Assembly (NCBI GenBank): GCA_029204225.1
Contig: CM055092.1
Span: 61,708,779-61,772,778, forward strand
Direction of reading: 5' to 3'
From: Diphasiastrum complanatum
Taxonomy: Eukaryota; Streptophyta; Lycopodiopsida; Lycopodiales; Lycopodiaceae
DNA: 64,000 nucleotides
Shown here: in pieces, positions 33,174 to 45,210 of the stretch
Layout of the letters: each line of letters begins with the position of its first letter
Position numbering within the stretch: the stretch's first letter is position 1
Notes under the pieces: model-generated
The model's database searches: none
Seen by the model: the letters and a program-made list of their open reading frames with translations, nothing else
What the model was told of the DNA's origin: nothing
Program-made: the position numbers and the translations under genes

Positions 33174-33841
33174 CTATGACCAATATCTGCCCTTAACATC
33201 TGATGCAGCTACAGAATTTATCCCTTGAGAAGTGATGAAACTACTGTGTAGAGCTGCTGCTGTTGCCGATCTCTGAACTTGAGCTACATGAGAATCATAC
33301 CCAGCCATTGCTGCTGCTGTTGATGATGATGAAGAACTGCCGCCTGCAGCTGCATTATCGCGGAGTCTATATCTCATGATTTCGGCTCTCACCGACACCA
33401 CCTCCGCCTGTAGAGCCTGCGCCTGCTGCTGCAGCGCAGAGATAGTGCCCATGCATCCATACACAGGATCGCGGATGCGCGCGTTAGCCTCGTAGACCAA
33501 GCTGTGGGCGGTGTCTGAGCGCTGGCTCTCTGGAACTTCCTGCAGCACAATACCCATATTAATCAGGCTCGCTTTGTCTCTCTCTCTGTCAGCTCTCCAC
33601 ATACACACACACTCACAGGGAGAAGCTTCAAACCCTATCTAGATGCATGGAGATGGCTTCATACCAATAACATCTTGGAGACGTTGCTTGCGCCGAAGAT
33701 TTTGTGGACAGACGCGAACTTCTGTGGCTCGTGAGGGGAGAAGTATGGCGAGAACGGACAATCTGGTGCACACCGCCTGCGTAGCAGCTTGCAGGCTGCA
33801 CACGGAGTCACCGTGTTTATCCCGGAATGGGATCCCACCAT
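33174..33841 (-). CDS. LBD15-like: Class I LOB-domain (LBD) transcription factor, two exons
   Basis: Exon 1 is 33841-33665 (59 codons, ATG at 33841-33839); exon 2 is 33539-33174, stop TAG. They are joined in phase 0 across a 125-bp GT..AG intron, giving 180 residues. Residues 14-28 form the CX2CX6CX3C DNA-binding block (CAACKLLRRRCAPDC). The GAS block contains FGASNVSKML. A coiled coil of the LX6LX3LX6L type follows at L95, L102, V106, I113, which marks class I. The C-terminus is Ala/Ser-rich. Close resemblance of YFSPHEPQKFASVHK and VPESQR to the Arabidopsis LBD13/LBD15 branch is from memory. Such proteins act in the nucleus as dimers in organ-boundary and vascular development. The intron position after the conserved KML is the usual one for this family. 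No lesions seen. Confidence 0.93.
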
Positions 33842-36289
33842 AGTTCCTATATACCACCTAATTAGCTACTTCTGCCACAAATTAGCTGAAGCTATTCCTG
33901 TATTCTAAAACAGCAAGCGGCTGCACCATACATACTTCCCAAGCACATCGATGAGAGAGAGCACGCAGGATGAATTCAGCAGGACAGCAGTAGCTAACAC
34001 CGCACTCAATCCAGAACTGATGCTGCTTCATTAGATCAGAATAGTTCTTTCCTTAAACGATAGTGGGCATAAGTTATAACTCATCAAATTTTCATCTCCT
34101 ACGTTATTGCAGTATCACATCTCCCCTTACAAGTATCGTCAATTTGAAAGGGATTAGATTGATCGGAACAATATATTGAAACTTGATGGGTAAAACAAAC
34201 GGACTCAAGATGTCAAAACGTGTGCCATCTATCCAAGAGATTTATATCAAAAATCACAGTAGTACAGTGTACACTGAGTAAGAATTAATTGTTGAGGTTC
34301 TAAGATTGACTATCAGCATCTTATAATAGAAACACTCTTTGTGGCCGGCAATTTCAACACAAGAATCAACAGTCATAACAATCGTGGATGCCTTATAAGA
34401 GCATTTTACTGTTTGAGTAAAGTGTGATGGCAATCGGCCAGAACCTAGAAGTGGCGATCAGATACGGCCTTTTAGGCAGTGGGCACAAAGAACAAAGATT
34501 CTGAGATGGAAAGGTTTTCATGTGGCAGGCGTTAGGGAAGCAGACATGGCCGAAGAGTCAAGACAATGGAAGTGTGTAGCTCCACTGAGCAACAGCCTGC
34601 AGTAGAGCACAAAGCACAATGAGCCTGCTCACGGATCATTGAATCATCGTGCTTCCAAGCTGTGACCCACTTGAGAATACGTCCAACAGGAGATGGTAAG
34701 CACACTTTAATGCCTCAAAAAGGATGATATGTGTACGAGCGGAACTGGTCAACACCATGAGCTCATCATAAATAGAGTAGTAGCAGTTTGTAGCACAAAT
34801 TTAGTTGGAGAGAATCAAAATGGGGAGTTGCATCGTGTGCACTGTGCAGCTTCTGAGATCTAAGATAATTACAAAACTACAAAAGAGAAAGATAATAACA
34901 AATTAAGAGAAAGCGTGTGTGTGAGTGCGAGAAATTGCGTAGCATGGCACACACTTCTAGGATTCACTTTCCAGAGCAATGACTGATGACTCATGACGAG
35001 TGATCAGCAATGAGCATTGTCCTGCATTGAGGAGGAAGAAGAGGAAATACGTTTGGAATCTTGAATAGAAGCATATTGTGTGAGTGAGCGTGTGCACATC
35101 TCTTGACCTTTTCTTCTTCCGAACATGTATAAAAACTACAAATGCACTATAATTGAGTAATTCCAAAGGTGAAATGTGTCTTTGCTGGGCCACAAGGAGG
35201 TTGCCTTTGGTGACAGCCTCTAGAAATGTGGGGCAAGCCACATGTTGGAGGTAGAGTGCTACCTTTCACCTATGGGTTATCATTGGGCATGTTTGCTGGC
35301 TTGCAAAGGCTGCCTCCAAAAGCTGGTTTGCCTGAGGAGGTTGACATTTTTTAACCTCCGGAGGCCGAGCCAACCTTTGGAGGTAGGAGGGAATATTCAT
35401 TTCTACCTCCTCAAGGCCCGGCCTTCTATTTCATGAGTTTGAGTAAGAAAATGACTTTCCATACACAAACATTGTTTCAAATTGTAGTTTGTTAAGTTTT
35501 CTTCAATTTTTAGCTATTGAATGATTCTTTTATCTTTAGGATGACCTAGTTACAATGGTGCTAGCTAAATACCTATCCATGAATTATGAGAAGGTCAAAA
35601 TCCTTATGCACATTCTAGAGATGTCCAAAAGCCTACTCTACAATTTTGAATTAGAAACATGTTGATCTAATTTTCTATGAGACACAACTTTTCATTTTTA
35701 AACAACATTATGCTAAATACCTTCTAGGCAAGTCAAGGAATATCAATTACATGCTTAAAAGAATTAAAAATGTCATTTTCATGAAAATTCAATCTCTTAG
35801 AATTAAATAGCTTATAATTTTGGAAAAAATTTGAGTTGCGGTACAATAGCGAGAAATTCAAACAAACGCAAGCAATAAATAGAGCATGATTTTTATATAA
35901 TTTATGCCTTGACATGAGATGATTTAATAACCATAGAAACATATTACACAATGTAATTTGAAACAAATAGTAGATCTGATTTCCATTTATGTATCATGTC
36001 TTTGGAATTCACTATCATCATGGTCTTTAATATGACCTTGATCCATGTCTAGTTATCATCCATCTCAACACAAAATTAGAACGTCTTTCTATCAACAAAA
36101 ATATTCATCTCAAATATGATCTTAATCTTTGGCTAGTGATCCATATGTCTAACTATAGAAGCTTTATTATTAATTGCATATTATGCAAGTATATGGTCTC
36201 ACTATAAAATAAACTAAGGCTTTAATCTGAAACTCTCCCTTAAGCCCTAGTGTATTTTTCTTGCAAAGAGCATTTCTCTGAAAAACTCA
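33842..36289. other. LBD upstream region and intergenic DNA, no further gene recognised
   Basis: A TATATA word lies only about 10 bases upstream of the LBD start codon (minus strand), too close to act as its TATA box if this ATG is used. Small open frames (34957-35241 minus, 35242-35436 plus) show no motif. Confidence 0.4.
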
Positions 36290-37085
36290 AATTTATTAAT
36301 ACTTAAAGCTTTAGTATGTCTACCAGCTGATCCTCTATCTTATAGTGCACTACATCTATTTCATTAGCTAATAACTTCTCTCCAATGAAATGATATTTAA
36401 TCTCTATGTGCTTTGTGCATGCATGAAATACATGATTCTTAGCTAGTTGTATAGCGTTCTGGCTATCACATCTGATTATAAGAGGCTTACTCTATGGAAT
36501 TCCGATGTCTTCCAACATCCTCCTTGGTCAAACTGCTTCCTACATAACTAAACATAGGGCTTTGTACTCTACTTATGTGGTAGAAAGAGAAATTGTATCT
36601 TGTTTCTTACTGGACTAGGAAAATACACCATTGCCAATATGAAATACATACACTGTGGTGGATCTTTTGCCATCAACACAGCATGCTCAATTCAAATCAA
36701 CGAATCCTTATAAAACTGGTAAAGCATGTTGTCTCTCACATAGGAAACCATGGGTCAGTGCAATTTTACATAACTTAGGATTCTCTTCACTGCTTTCCAA
36801 TGAATCTCCCTGGGAGTAGCCATGAATTGACTCACAACATTTACAACATAACTTATATCAAGACGAGTAGTTGTGAGATAAATTAGTGGACCAACTAGTT
36901 GACAAAACAAAGGGGCATCAACTAGCGCACTCTCATCCTAGTTAGATAGTTTCTTACCAACCTCCACAGGTGTAGACACTCGCTTGCTATCACACATTTT
37001 GAAATGTTTTAGAATCTCGTTCATGTACTTTGTTTGTGTTAGTGCAATGCTATCACGTCTTTGCTAGATTTCCTTTAAAAACTAG
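36290..37085 (-). pseudogene. Copia RT C-terminus and RNase H fragment (element H)
   Basis: Minus-strand frames carry LVGPLIYLTTTRLDISYVV, FMATPREIHWKAVKRIL and, in RNase H, the ITSA-AEY-like region with many stops. Region order equals that of element A at 1-560, but the sequence is much more diverged. A dead remnant. Confidence 0.75.
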
Positions 37086-37191
37086 AAAGAGCATCCCACC
37101 AAACTTTTGAGTAGATGTCCACCAATGCCTCCAAAAGCCCTCCAATTGGGCACCCTCTCCCTCTCTTATAGATGGCCCATGACACACTCCA

Positions 37192-37402
37192 TGTCATGTG
37201 ATGTATGTAATTGGCCCATGAGCTTACTAATGAATTACCAAAAATAGCCATAGAGCTAAACTGGACTAGAACTAGTCATTAGAATTGTTAATAAAAAGGC
37301 GAAAACAACCACGCCACGTTTGTATTGGCAGGAATTATAATATTTATTGTAAGACCCAAATTAATGTAATAAGGCCCAAATGTTAATTAGAGGCACTAAG
37401 GG
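37192..37402 (+). repeat. 5' LTR of element I, truncated
   Basis: Starts TGTCATGTGATGTATG and matches the right copy from 39495 with few differences, then stops matching after GAGGCACTAA. Here it is joined to a copia fragment. Confidence 0.78.
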
Positions 37403-37980
37403 CCAGAAAGTAGAGGATCAACCCCACGAACAACAAACATTCGAGCAGCGACGAAACGAACCTCGAAGGTCAACAAGACAAAGAAGACCTCCAGACCGAA
37501 CGAAGACATGCAATTTAAATACTGCAGCTTCACAGAAGAGCCAGGAAAATATCAAGAAGTTGTCCAGAGTCTAGAGGGAGAAGTTTGGAAGCAGGCAATA
37601 TTAGAGGAGATTGAGTCGATGAGGCGAAACGAGGCATGGACATTAGAGCCACTGCCAGAAAATAAAAAGATAGTCAACGGCAAGTCGGTGTATAAAAAAA
37701 AGATGAAATCAGAAGGCACCATTGGCCGCTACAAAGCCAGGCTTGTCGCGAAGGGCTACACACAGAGATATGGTGTCGATTATTTCGACACATATTCGCC
37801 CATGGTCAAAATGACAAGCATAAGGCTACTCCTTGCATATGCCACATAGTACAATCTGGAAATTCACCAGATTGACATGAAAACAGCCTTTGTCCATGGA
37901 TTCTAGAGGAAGAAATCTTCATGAAGCAATCTGAAGGCTATGAAGACCCTGACAACAGACAATAAATCTATCGATTGCAA
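37403..37980 (+). pseudogene. Copia hinge and RT N-terminal fragment
   Basis: Opens with the Arg/Pro-rich hinge (RRSTRQRRPPDRTK), then in the next frame WKQAILEEIESMRRNEAW, KARLVAKGYTQRYGVDYFDT and SIRLLLAYAT, then a stop and DMKTAFVHGF. This is the first third of copia RT. A stop at about 37847 and frame changes make it inactive. Confidence 0.85.
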
Positions 37981-38590
37981 AGATGCATCTACGGTCAACT
38001 ATGAAAGAGACGAAGAGAAATCTTTTGTGCTGCCAGCTGGCAGCTCAACGAGCTTGGAGTCACAGACTTCACGCCCAGTTGAAATGAATGGCAATGACAG
38101 AGACTAACTAACTAGTTGATTGGCGTTAACTAGTCTTGTGATTCTACGTTTAGCCATCTTGTAAACTCCACACTGTGGAGGTATAAACGATCCTCTCTGG
38201 ATTATAAAAAGTAATGAAAGAAAAAGATAATCTGAATAGAGAGATCTGTAAGAGACAGAGAGAAAAAGGTAGTGAGTAGAGCAGAAAGAAAAATACTAGA
38301 AACTATAGTTGTGCATGAAAGCCTGCCAACGAGCAGAACACAGCGAAAGAGAAGAATGTCATTCCACCAACGAGCGAGACACTGACGATCTCACTCTAAA
38401 AACTAAATTGATAATACAGTAGCTCTATTTTCGCGCATCTCCCTGTCTTGTGCTGTCAATTTGTCTTGATTGCTAGAATAGAATGTGTTCTGTGATGTGT
38501 AGTCGCATGTCTAGAATCATGTAAACAACTTTCGCACAAAAAGAAAATTCAAAGACACAAAATTGTTCGCGAATAAGAAGATGAAGACAA
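37981..38590. other. Possible copia LTR segment
   Basis: Contains a TATAAAC word at about 38194, polypurine-rich leader-like sequence, and no coding motif. It looks like a retroelement LTR or leader by composition, but no second copy is present in the window, so this is a guess. Confidence 0.3.
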
Positions 38591-38599
38591 AAAGGAAAT

Positions 38600-39405
38600 G
38601 GCCTCGCTTCCGCGACATTCAATGGAATCTATGTAGTGGTGGATCGGCTGACAAAATATGCCCATTTCATTCCCTACAAGACTACTTATGGTGCAGCACA
38701 GGCAGCACAACTATTTCTTAAGAATATTTATATATTGCATGGACTACCAAAAGAAATAGTGTGTGACAAAGATCCGAGATCTGCTAAACAGTTTTGGAAG
38801 GAGATGACAGAGAAATTAAAGACCAAACTATGTTTGAGTACTGCATTCCACCCCGAGACTAATGGACAGACCAAAAGGGTAAATCAATGGTCTGGAACTC
38901 AACAACTCACATGTAGACTGGAATGACACCATTTTATGCATTGTATGGATATGAACCTACAATGCCAATTGACATGGAGTTATCCGATGTAACTGTGGCG
39001 GCAGTAATAGATGAACTGCAGAACATGCAAAACATCCTTAAGGTGAATCAGGATAATATGCGGGAGGCTCAACAAAAGATGAAATATTACGTCGACAGGC
39101 TTCGATCATTTAGAGAATTCCACAAAGGGGATTATGTGTACTTACGATTACAGCCCTATCGCCAATCAGTATTAAAGAAACCCAAGAGCGAGAAGCTATC
39201 TCCACAATTCTATGGGCCATTTCAGATCCTCAAAAGGGTGGGTGAACTAGCATATGAACTAGATTTACCAACCATAACAAAAATGCATAACATGTTCCAT
39301 GTCAACATGTTGAAGAAACATATCGGTAAAAACGTTCAAACGTTCTCCGGAAGACAACACGTGGGAAGATCATTCCTACCTAAAGAAATGGCTTGCAATT
39401 TTTGA
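38600..39405 (+). pseudogene. Gypsy integrase of element I
   Basis: Shows VVVDRLTKYAHFIPYKTTY, KEIVCDKDPRSAKQFWKEM with the second aspartate, and FHPETNGQTKRVNQ. The glutamate normally found in GQTE is lysine here. A stop follows the WSGTQQL segment (38926). The second frame (38923-39405) continues with TPFYALYGYEPTMP, YYVDRLRSFREFHKGDYVYL and the chromodomain-like tail ending MLKKHIGKN. The catalytic triad is broken. Confidence 0.85.
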
Positions 39406-39481
39406 GATAGCCAGAGGTCTTATGGAGCACGACACTTGATGAAAAACTACACGGTCTTTATTTTTGAGGGCAAAAATGTCT

Positions 39482-40018
39482 AAAGTAGGGGAAGTGTCAT
39501 GTGTTGTATGTAATTGGCCCATGAGCTTACTAATGAATTACCAAAAATAGCCATGGAGCTAAACTAGACTAGAACTAGTCATTAGAATTGTTAATAAAAA
39601 GGTGCAAACAACCACGCCATATTTGTATTGGCGGGAATTATAATAATGGTTGTAAGGCCCAAATCAAGGTAATAAGGCCCCAAATTATAATAATGGTTGT
39701 AAGGCCCAAATTAAGGTAATAAGGTTGTAAGCCCCAAATTATAATAATGGTTGTAAGGCCCAAATAGAGGCACTAAAGGCCCCATATAAATAGAGGAGGT
39801 CGTGCTGATTTGGAGGTTATTCTACTTTTATGATTTTTGAACTATTGGTGATCTTGAAGCTTCTCTTTGAGAGCTTTCTTGATAGTATTGATGGTTCATG
39901 TGCCTACAATCACATGAGAGCTATGATCATGCTCTAGTTTCAGGCCTAATCTTGTGAATGATCATTAATAATGAATAATGGATTCTGTCTTTACCCATTT
40001 TGGTGAAATTTTGTTACA
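39482..40018 (+). repeat. Purine-rich tract and 3' LTR of element I
   Basis: AAAGTAGGGGAAG (39482-39494) precedes TGTCATG at 39495. The LTR contains three imperfect copies of AATAATGGTTGTAAGGCCCA at 39643-39760. The right end is taken as TTTTGTTACA near 40018 but is uncertain. Confidence 0.65.
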
Positions 40019-40228
40019 TTTAGTTAGTTTCTTGAATTTGGCTAGTTTCTTGATTTCTTGTATTTCCATTTTAATTTGATGTTTAATGAATGGATTAGAT
40101 GTTTGAATGCTAAGATTGGCACATGACACTCCAAAGCACTATGGAATGCCCACTTCCAGGATCAAGCATCAGAAGTTCTTCAGCATGCTGAACCTGACAA
40201 AGATAACAAGGCACCAACCGTGACCTTA

Positions 40229-40930
40229 AGGGGGAGTGTTGGAAATTAAGTCCACAGTTGTCTCCTTGGTGAATGACTATTTCTATTTCAAGATTCTTCC
40301 TACACGTTTATTGATCATTGATCTAGGGTCAGGTAAAACCAACTTTGATTCTACGTTTGCTCATCTAATACCTGCAGGAATCACAACTTAGATAGCCAAA
40401 CTATTTGAAGAACGTCTACGATGGGCTTCCGGCTGATCTCCAGCGAAGGGTAACCTTAAAGACCCTAAGGGATAACCCCTAAGATAAGGATAAGAGAACA
40501 CAATAAAAGAGACTATGGAGCCAAACCGCCCATTTAAACCTAGATCAGACTTGAATCTAGCCCCCAAGCCATGCCATGTGAAGCAAGAGGAGAAGAGAGA
40601 AACTGGTAACCTAAACCCAATATGTTGACGAAATAATCCCTACCTCATTATATAGAGAGTAAAGTCCTATTCATGTAAATATGCAATCCCCATGCAGGTC
40701 AACTATAAATAGGTTACATCTCTTCATGCAGTCCTCTTGCCTATATTCATCACACAGACATGCAATACTCCATATGTCTCAATTAGAGTGTCTGGGTCTT
40801 CTCAAGGTAATTATTTACAAACTGGCCTTGACATACATGGAATTAAATCATGGCGTGACCAACAATCTCGAATACTAGATGGCCGGTCTACCACCGTATT
40901 AGGACTATTTCAGGTTCTTAATCGAATATG
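40229..40930 (+). repeat. Purine-rich tract and 3' LTR of a copia element J
   Basis: AAGGGGGAG immediately precedes TGTTGGAAATTAAG at 40237, the classic end of copia internal sequence and start of an LTR. The outer end is not seen clearly. No 5' part of J is visible; 40019-40228 has no recognisable coding motif. Confidence 0.5.
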
Positions 40931-41770
40931 GCCATGACATTCTTCCTTCCTTAAACTGCTTCTATCCTTGGAAGCTCCTCAAAACAGGAAAGAATTACAG
41001 GAATAGTTCCTTTAACTTTAATTGTTAACCAAGAAAATCATTATCCTTAGTCTGACTTCCATATCAAACAAGTACTCAGAGATAACAAATTTCCAATCGC
41101 TAATATTTGTTCTGGAGTACAACCTTTGGTTCGAAAAGAACACTAAGAGATATATTTTCTCAACTAGGTTACATTCAATACAAGTTAGTAACATCACCTT
41201 CATGTAAAACACTTAAATGAACCATTGAGTGAAATATTCCCTAACTTAAGAGATTAAAGTTAAAGAAAAGTAATAATAATTACAGTCTAAAATTATCCAC
41301 AAATTTTGGCAGATAATTCAATAAAAAACTTCCAAGTACATCTATCCTTAGAATTCAATTCTAAGATACGATAATTCATTTAACTAGAATCTCTAGGAGA
41401 ATCATTAATATATAGAATGATTAAAACTCAACTCTGAGTATCCCAAATACTCTTTTGAGTTAAATTCTCCTATTTCTAACACCAAATACAAGAAAATAAC
41501 ATTCATTCATCTTTATAGACTTGTCTGTCTCCTATGATAACTGGAGATCCAATCAAATGAAGAACTGTACTCAAGCATCTGCAGATCATAATTTGTAGTA
41601 GAATAGCATCCACTAGACTAATTAAATTCTCCACAAATAAGATAACTTATTTTGTGAGAATGAATATATGTGATATCCCTAGGCTCTTAATAAGATACAA
41701 GAGTAGAGAGATTCAAAACATTGATCTGAATTCTTACCCAAATAATAGATCAAGAATTAACCATCACACT
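40931..41770. other. No gene recognised
   Basis: AT-rich with scattered short open frames; nothing recognisable. Confidence 0.4.
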
Positions 41771-41788
41771 TAAGAATTATCTGGATTC

Positions 41789-42230
41789 TTGAAGGAGATA
41801 AATGTTGGATATAGTGAAGTAAGGAAAGCTTATAGGGTTTACATTTCTAAGTCAAAGAAAGGTCACATTTCTAAGGATGTTGTATTTGAAGAGGAGAATG
41901 TGGATAAGCTTGATGTTGTTGATGTTGATAAATCTAACATTTTTGGTGGTGATGAAGATGGTTCTTTTGATGGTGATGGTGGAGATGCCTCTCCAAGTCA
42001 AGGTATAAGAATATCCTCAAGGGAAAGACAAAACACATCTAGGCTCACATATGATGAGAATGGTAAGCAGGTAAAAGTTACTCATGTTGCATTTCTCACA
42101 TAGTTTGGTGAATCTTCTTGTGTAGATGATGTTGTGCAAGTGGATGGTGGTTTTCATAGAATGGATGCAACTACTGGATCTGGAAAAAAAAAATTTCTTC
42201 AATGGCTTTGATGGTCACATTATAAGAGTT
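41789..42230 (+). pseudogene. Copia integrase C-terminal tail and hinge fragment, copy 2
   Basis: Reads NVGYSEVRKAYRVYISKSKK, ISKDVVFEEEN, then SRERQNTSRLTYDENGKQV and, after a stop, SSCVDDVVQVDGGFHRMDA. It parallels 23330-23870 through the whole stretch, including the unusual SSCVDD part. Confidence 0.72.
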
Positions 42231-42436
42231 ACAAACATCAAAAGGCCTGTGTAAGAAATGCCACGTAGGAAAAAAAAATTGTCGAATTTTGGAAATCCGA
42301 TGCACTTTCAGGTCCAGTTTAGCTTAACCTTATCAATAATGTGTAGTTAACCTGAGACTATTATGATGCATGCAATTGCGATTTCAAGAACCTATGACGC
42401 TCATTAAGTAACTTTTTTAAATTTGAAAATGAGATT

Positions 42437-45210
42437 GTGTCCCTCATTTTAACTAGCAAGAGAATAAACATAGAATCTCAGGTATGCCATGGAAGAAGAA
42501 GAGTGTCTATATATTTTTTGGTCTGTCAGTTGATATTTGCGGAGATGTCTCAGTTTCATCTACACATTGTTCTCCCTACCAAGAATGCTTCGATAGCCAA
42601 AAGAGTAGTGAAAGGATCTACAATTTCTCCGCTTGATATGATCCCTCACAAAATCAACCAAAGAAAGAACTACAATTTGTGGGTTGACGGAAGTTTGTAT
42701 CCATTGGATCCGAGCTTGATGCAATATCCACAATTTCAGTCCATCACACACCTAATAAAATTTGTGTAAAGGACAAAATGGTTTATTGGGTTATTGTGAA
42801 AGATTGAGGACTTATGGTGTTGTAAATTCGGTTCAGAAAATACAAAGTTTAGAATATATGTTAAATGGTTTTCTTGTTGACTATACAGAAAAAGAGATTG
42901 CATTATTACAAACAAAAGAAGATAATGTACGGTTACATAATATTATGTTAAATTTAAATGCAAGTAATGATCACCTCTGAGAAGTTGTTCACACATTACG
43001 TATATCAAATGATCAGTTAAACGAAAAAACTTGCATAAAGAAATTAAAAAGAAACAAGCGAAAAAAAAATGCTGAAGGACATTGATGAGCTTTCACTAAA
43101 TGGAAGCCAACAGAGAAAAAGGATTTAGACATTCAAGTAAGGATTTGTTTTGAATCATTTTATTTTTGTTTTGTGAAGTAGCATGACATTAATTATGTAG
43201 CCTATTTGGGTTTGTTGATTTTCATAATCCTTTGTAGATCAGCATTTGTTGCAAATGAGCATCTGAGGACAATGACATGATCGGAATATCGTTGAGTTCG
43301 GTATTGACAACCAAGTCCACAAAGTCTTTATTGAACAATAATCGATATTCTCGAATTAAGTCCAAGGTCACTGAGGCTTTGATGAGCGAAATCGGTAAGT
43401 TATCAATTGAACGTTAATTCAAGGAGCATGTGATTTCTCAAGTATTAGCAGGGAGGCACATGCCAGTATATTTAAAATATTAAAGAGGCTTTTGGACAAT
43501 TGCATGTAAGAAAATTTCCCATTCCTCGCCCTTTTTAGATTAGATTGGAGAGAGATGTATTGAATAGGGGTATGCAAAACGTCATTGGAATCCCTCTTCA
43601 CATCAATGAGAATTATAATTCAAAGTCTGGCAATTTGTCATATGATTCTAACAACAACCTATTTGTGGATTTGAATCGTTTATTGACATTTATAGTGAGA
43701 TTCTATAATATTACAAGTGTTAGTATGAGCAAACTTATACTGGTGGTCAAGCTAGATGAATCAGAAGTTATAAAAGGAAAAAAGTAGGAAAGAGTAAGTA
43801 TTACTCTCATGACTGGAGCATTGAAGAATGCAACAAACTCAAGGAATCTCAACTTCAGTGTGCAATCAGAAAATAACATATGGTGGCTAGCATGTTTTCA
43901 GGTACAAAAATACTATTATTCATGTGCAATTTCTTTTGGTAATTGTTTTGAATATATAGAAACTTATGATTCCATATGTTGGACAGGTTATCAAAGAGGA
44001 TCACGATGTTCTTTCTTGGATTTTTAGCAAAACAAGCTATCCAAATGTCATAAAGGATCATATGAATGACAAAGTACTTAGTGTTCCTGAAAAAGGTGAA
44101 TTTTTTGTGGAATGGCATTTAGCTGGAGACTTGAAGACATTGAAATGTATGTTCAATGTATCTCATGGAGCAAATTCGAAACATCCATGTCTATATTGTA
44201 TGAAATCATCAAATGACATTTCAAAGAGCACAAGAGTTTCAAGAGATATTGAAGATCCCAACTAGAAACCAGTACTACCAATTCCTTTACAGGATGTTCA
44301 TATTTGCACACTTCATGGAAAGGTGAGGATCATAGAGAAATTAATATACCTTCATATTTTGTTTGCAGGAATACTAAGCCAGAGTCATCATCAAAACAAA
44401 CAATAGCTTGATTAGAGGAAGTGTTGTCAAAAGTGGGCCTTCATAAAGGACGTGTTAAAATACAAAAAAATGAAAAAGTTTTCAGAAAAAATAGGAAACG
44501 TACCCAGTAAACCTAGTATAGGAGGAGCCAAAGCTCGTTGATTTTTATCAAATCATTCTAAAGAGTCGTCTAAAATCCAATACTCGGTTTGGAAAGATGT
44601 TATTTCTGCAACACAAGACTTTGAAGATAAAGGAACAACGAGGGCTAAGAAGGTTGAAGTTTGGAAAAAGCTCGATAATATAGTTGAAGTGACACAATTT
44701 CATATGCAGATGCATTCCTAATGGAGAAAACAACAATAGAGTTTGTAGATGCAGTTCAAGTAGCTTGGGGCTTAGATCACATCACCCACTACATGCTGAG
44801 ATACATTTGAACAATGTATTACAATTTTATAATTTCAGTATAACTCGTTTAATAGATTTTAAATACATATTTTTCTAACCAATGCATAAATCTTTGATAT
44901 TGCAGCACATACTAAGACATCATGCATCATTTTTTGCAAAAAAAAATATGACAGTTTGAGTATATGGTCCCCACAAGGAATGGAGAAATCACATTGGTAG
45001 ACAAGAGCAGCTTTTTATCGAAATACACAACATGGTGGAACATGTTCAAAAAATAGCTACATCATTCAGCTATTCCAATGATTTTATACATGGGCTCAAG
45101 TTCGATACACAACAAGATCAACTGAATATCAGAGATTTAAAAAAACATGTAAATTTATTAGCCAAAACTAGATTGATGGCATTCAATCAAGATAAAACGC
45201 AATGATAAAA
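42437..45210 (+). pseudogene. Decayed multi-exon gene, probably transposase-like
   Basis: Coding-like blocks in plus-strand order: 42520-42765 (NYNLWVDGSLYPLDPSL), 42762-43090 coiled coil (EKEIALLQTKEDNVRLHNIM), 43270-43395 ending at a GTAAGT donor, 43530-43900 (KLILVVKLDESEVIKGKK), an intron-like GT..AG gap (43901-43986), then 43987-44265 (FFVEWHLAGDLKTLKCMFNV, HPCLYCMK), and further pieces to 45206 (LEEVLSKVGLHKGRVKI, DVISATQDFEDKGTT, FIHGLKFDTQQDQL). Stops at 43785, 44265 and others mark decay. The pattern of isolated Asp residues in hydrophobic strands and a CxxC after GDLK recalls eukaryotic DDE transposases, but I cannot name the family. Confidence 0.45.

Larger units (their letters stand above)
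37192..40018 (+). mobile_element. Gypsy element I with copia sequence in its middle
   Basis: Two direct LTR copies (37192-37402, 39495-about 40018) bracket a gypsy integrase (38600-39405) and a purine-rich tract (AAAGTAGGGGAAG, 39482-39494). Between left LTR and integrase lies a copia hinge/RT fragment (37405-37980) and an LTR-like segment. Gag to RNase H of the gypsy element are missing, so copia DNA has replaced or been inserted into them with deletion. Confidence 0.7.

Noticed and set aside
33639-33857. Alternative 72-codon frame over LBD exon 1
   Set aside because: Shadow of the true LBD frame, which has the CX2CX6CX3C motif and splices in phase.
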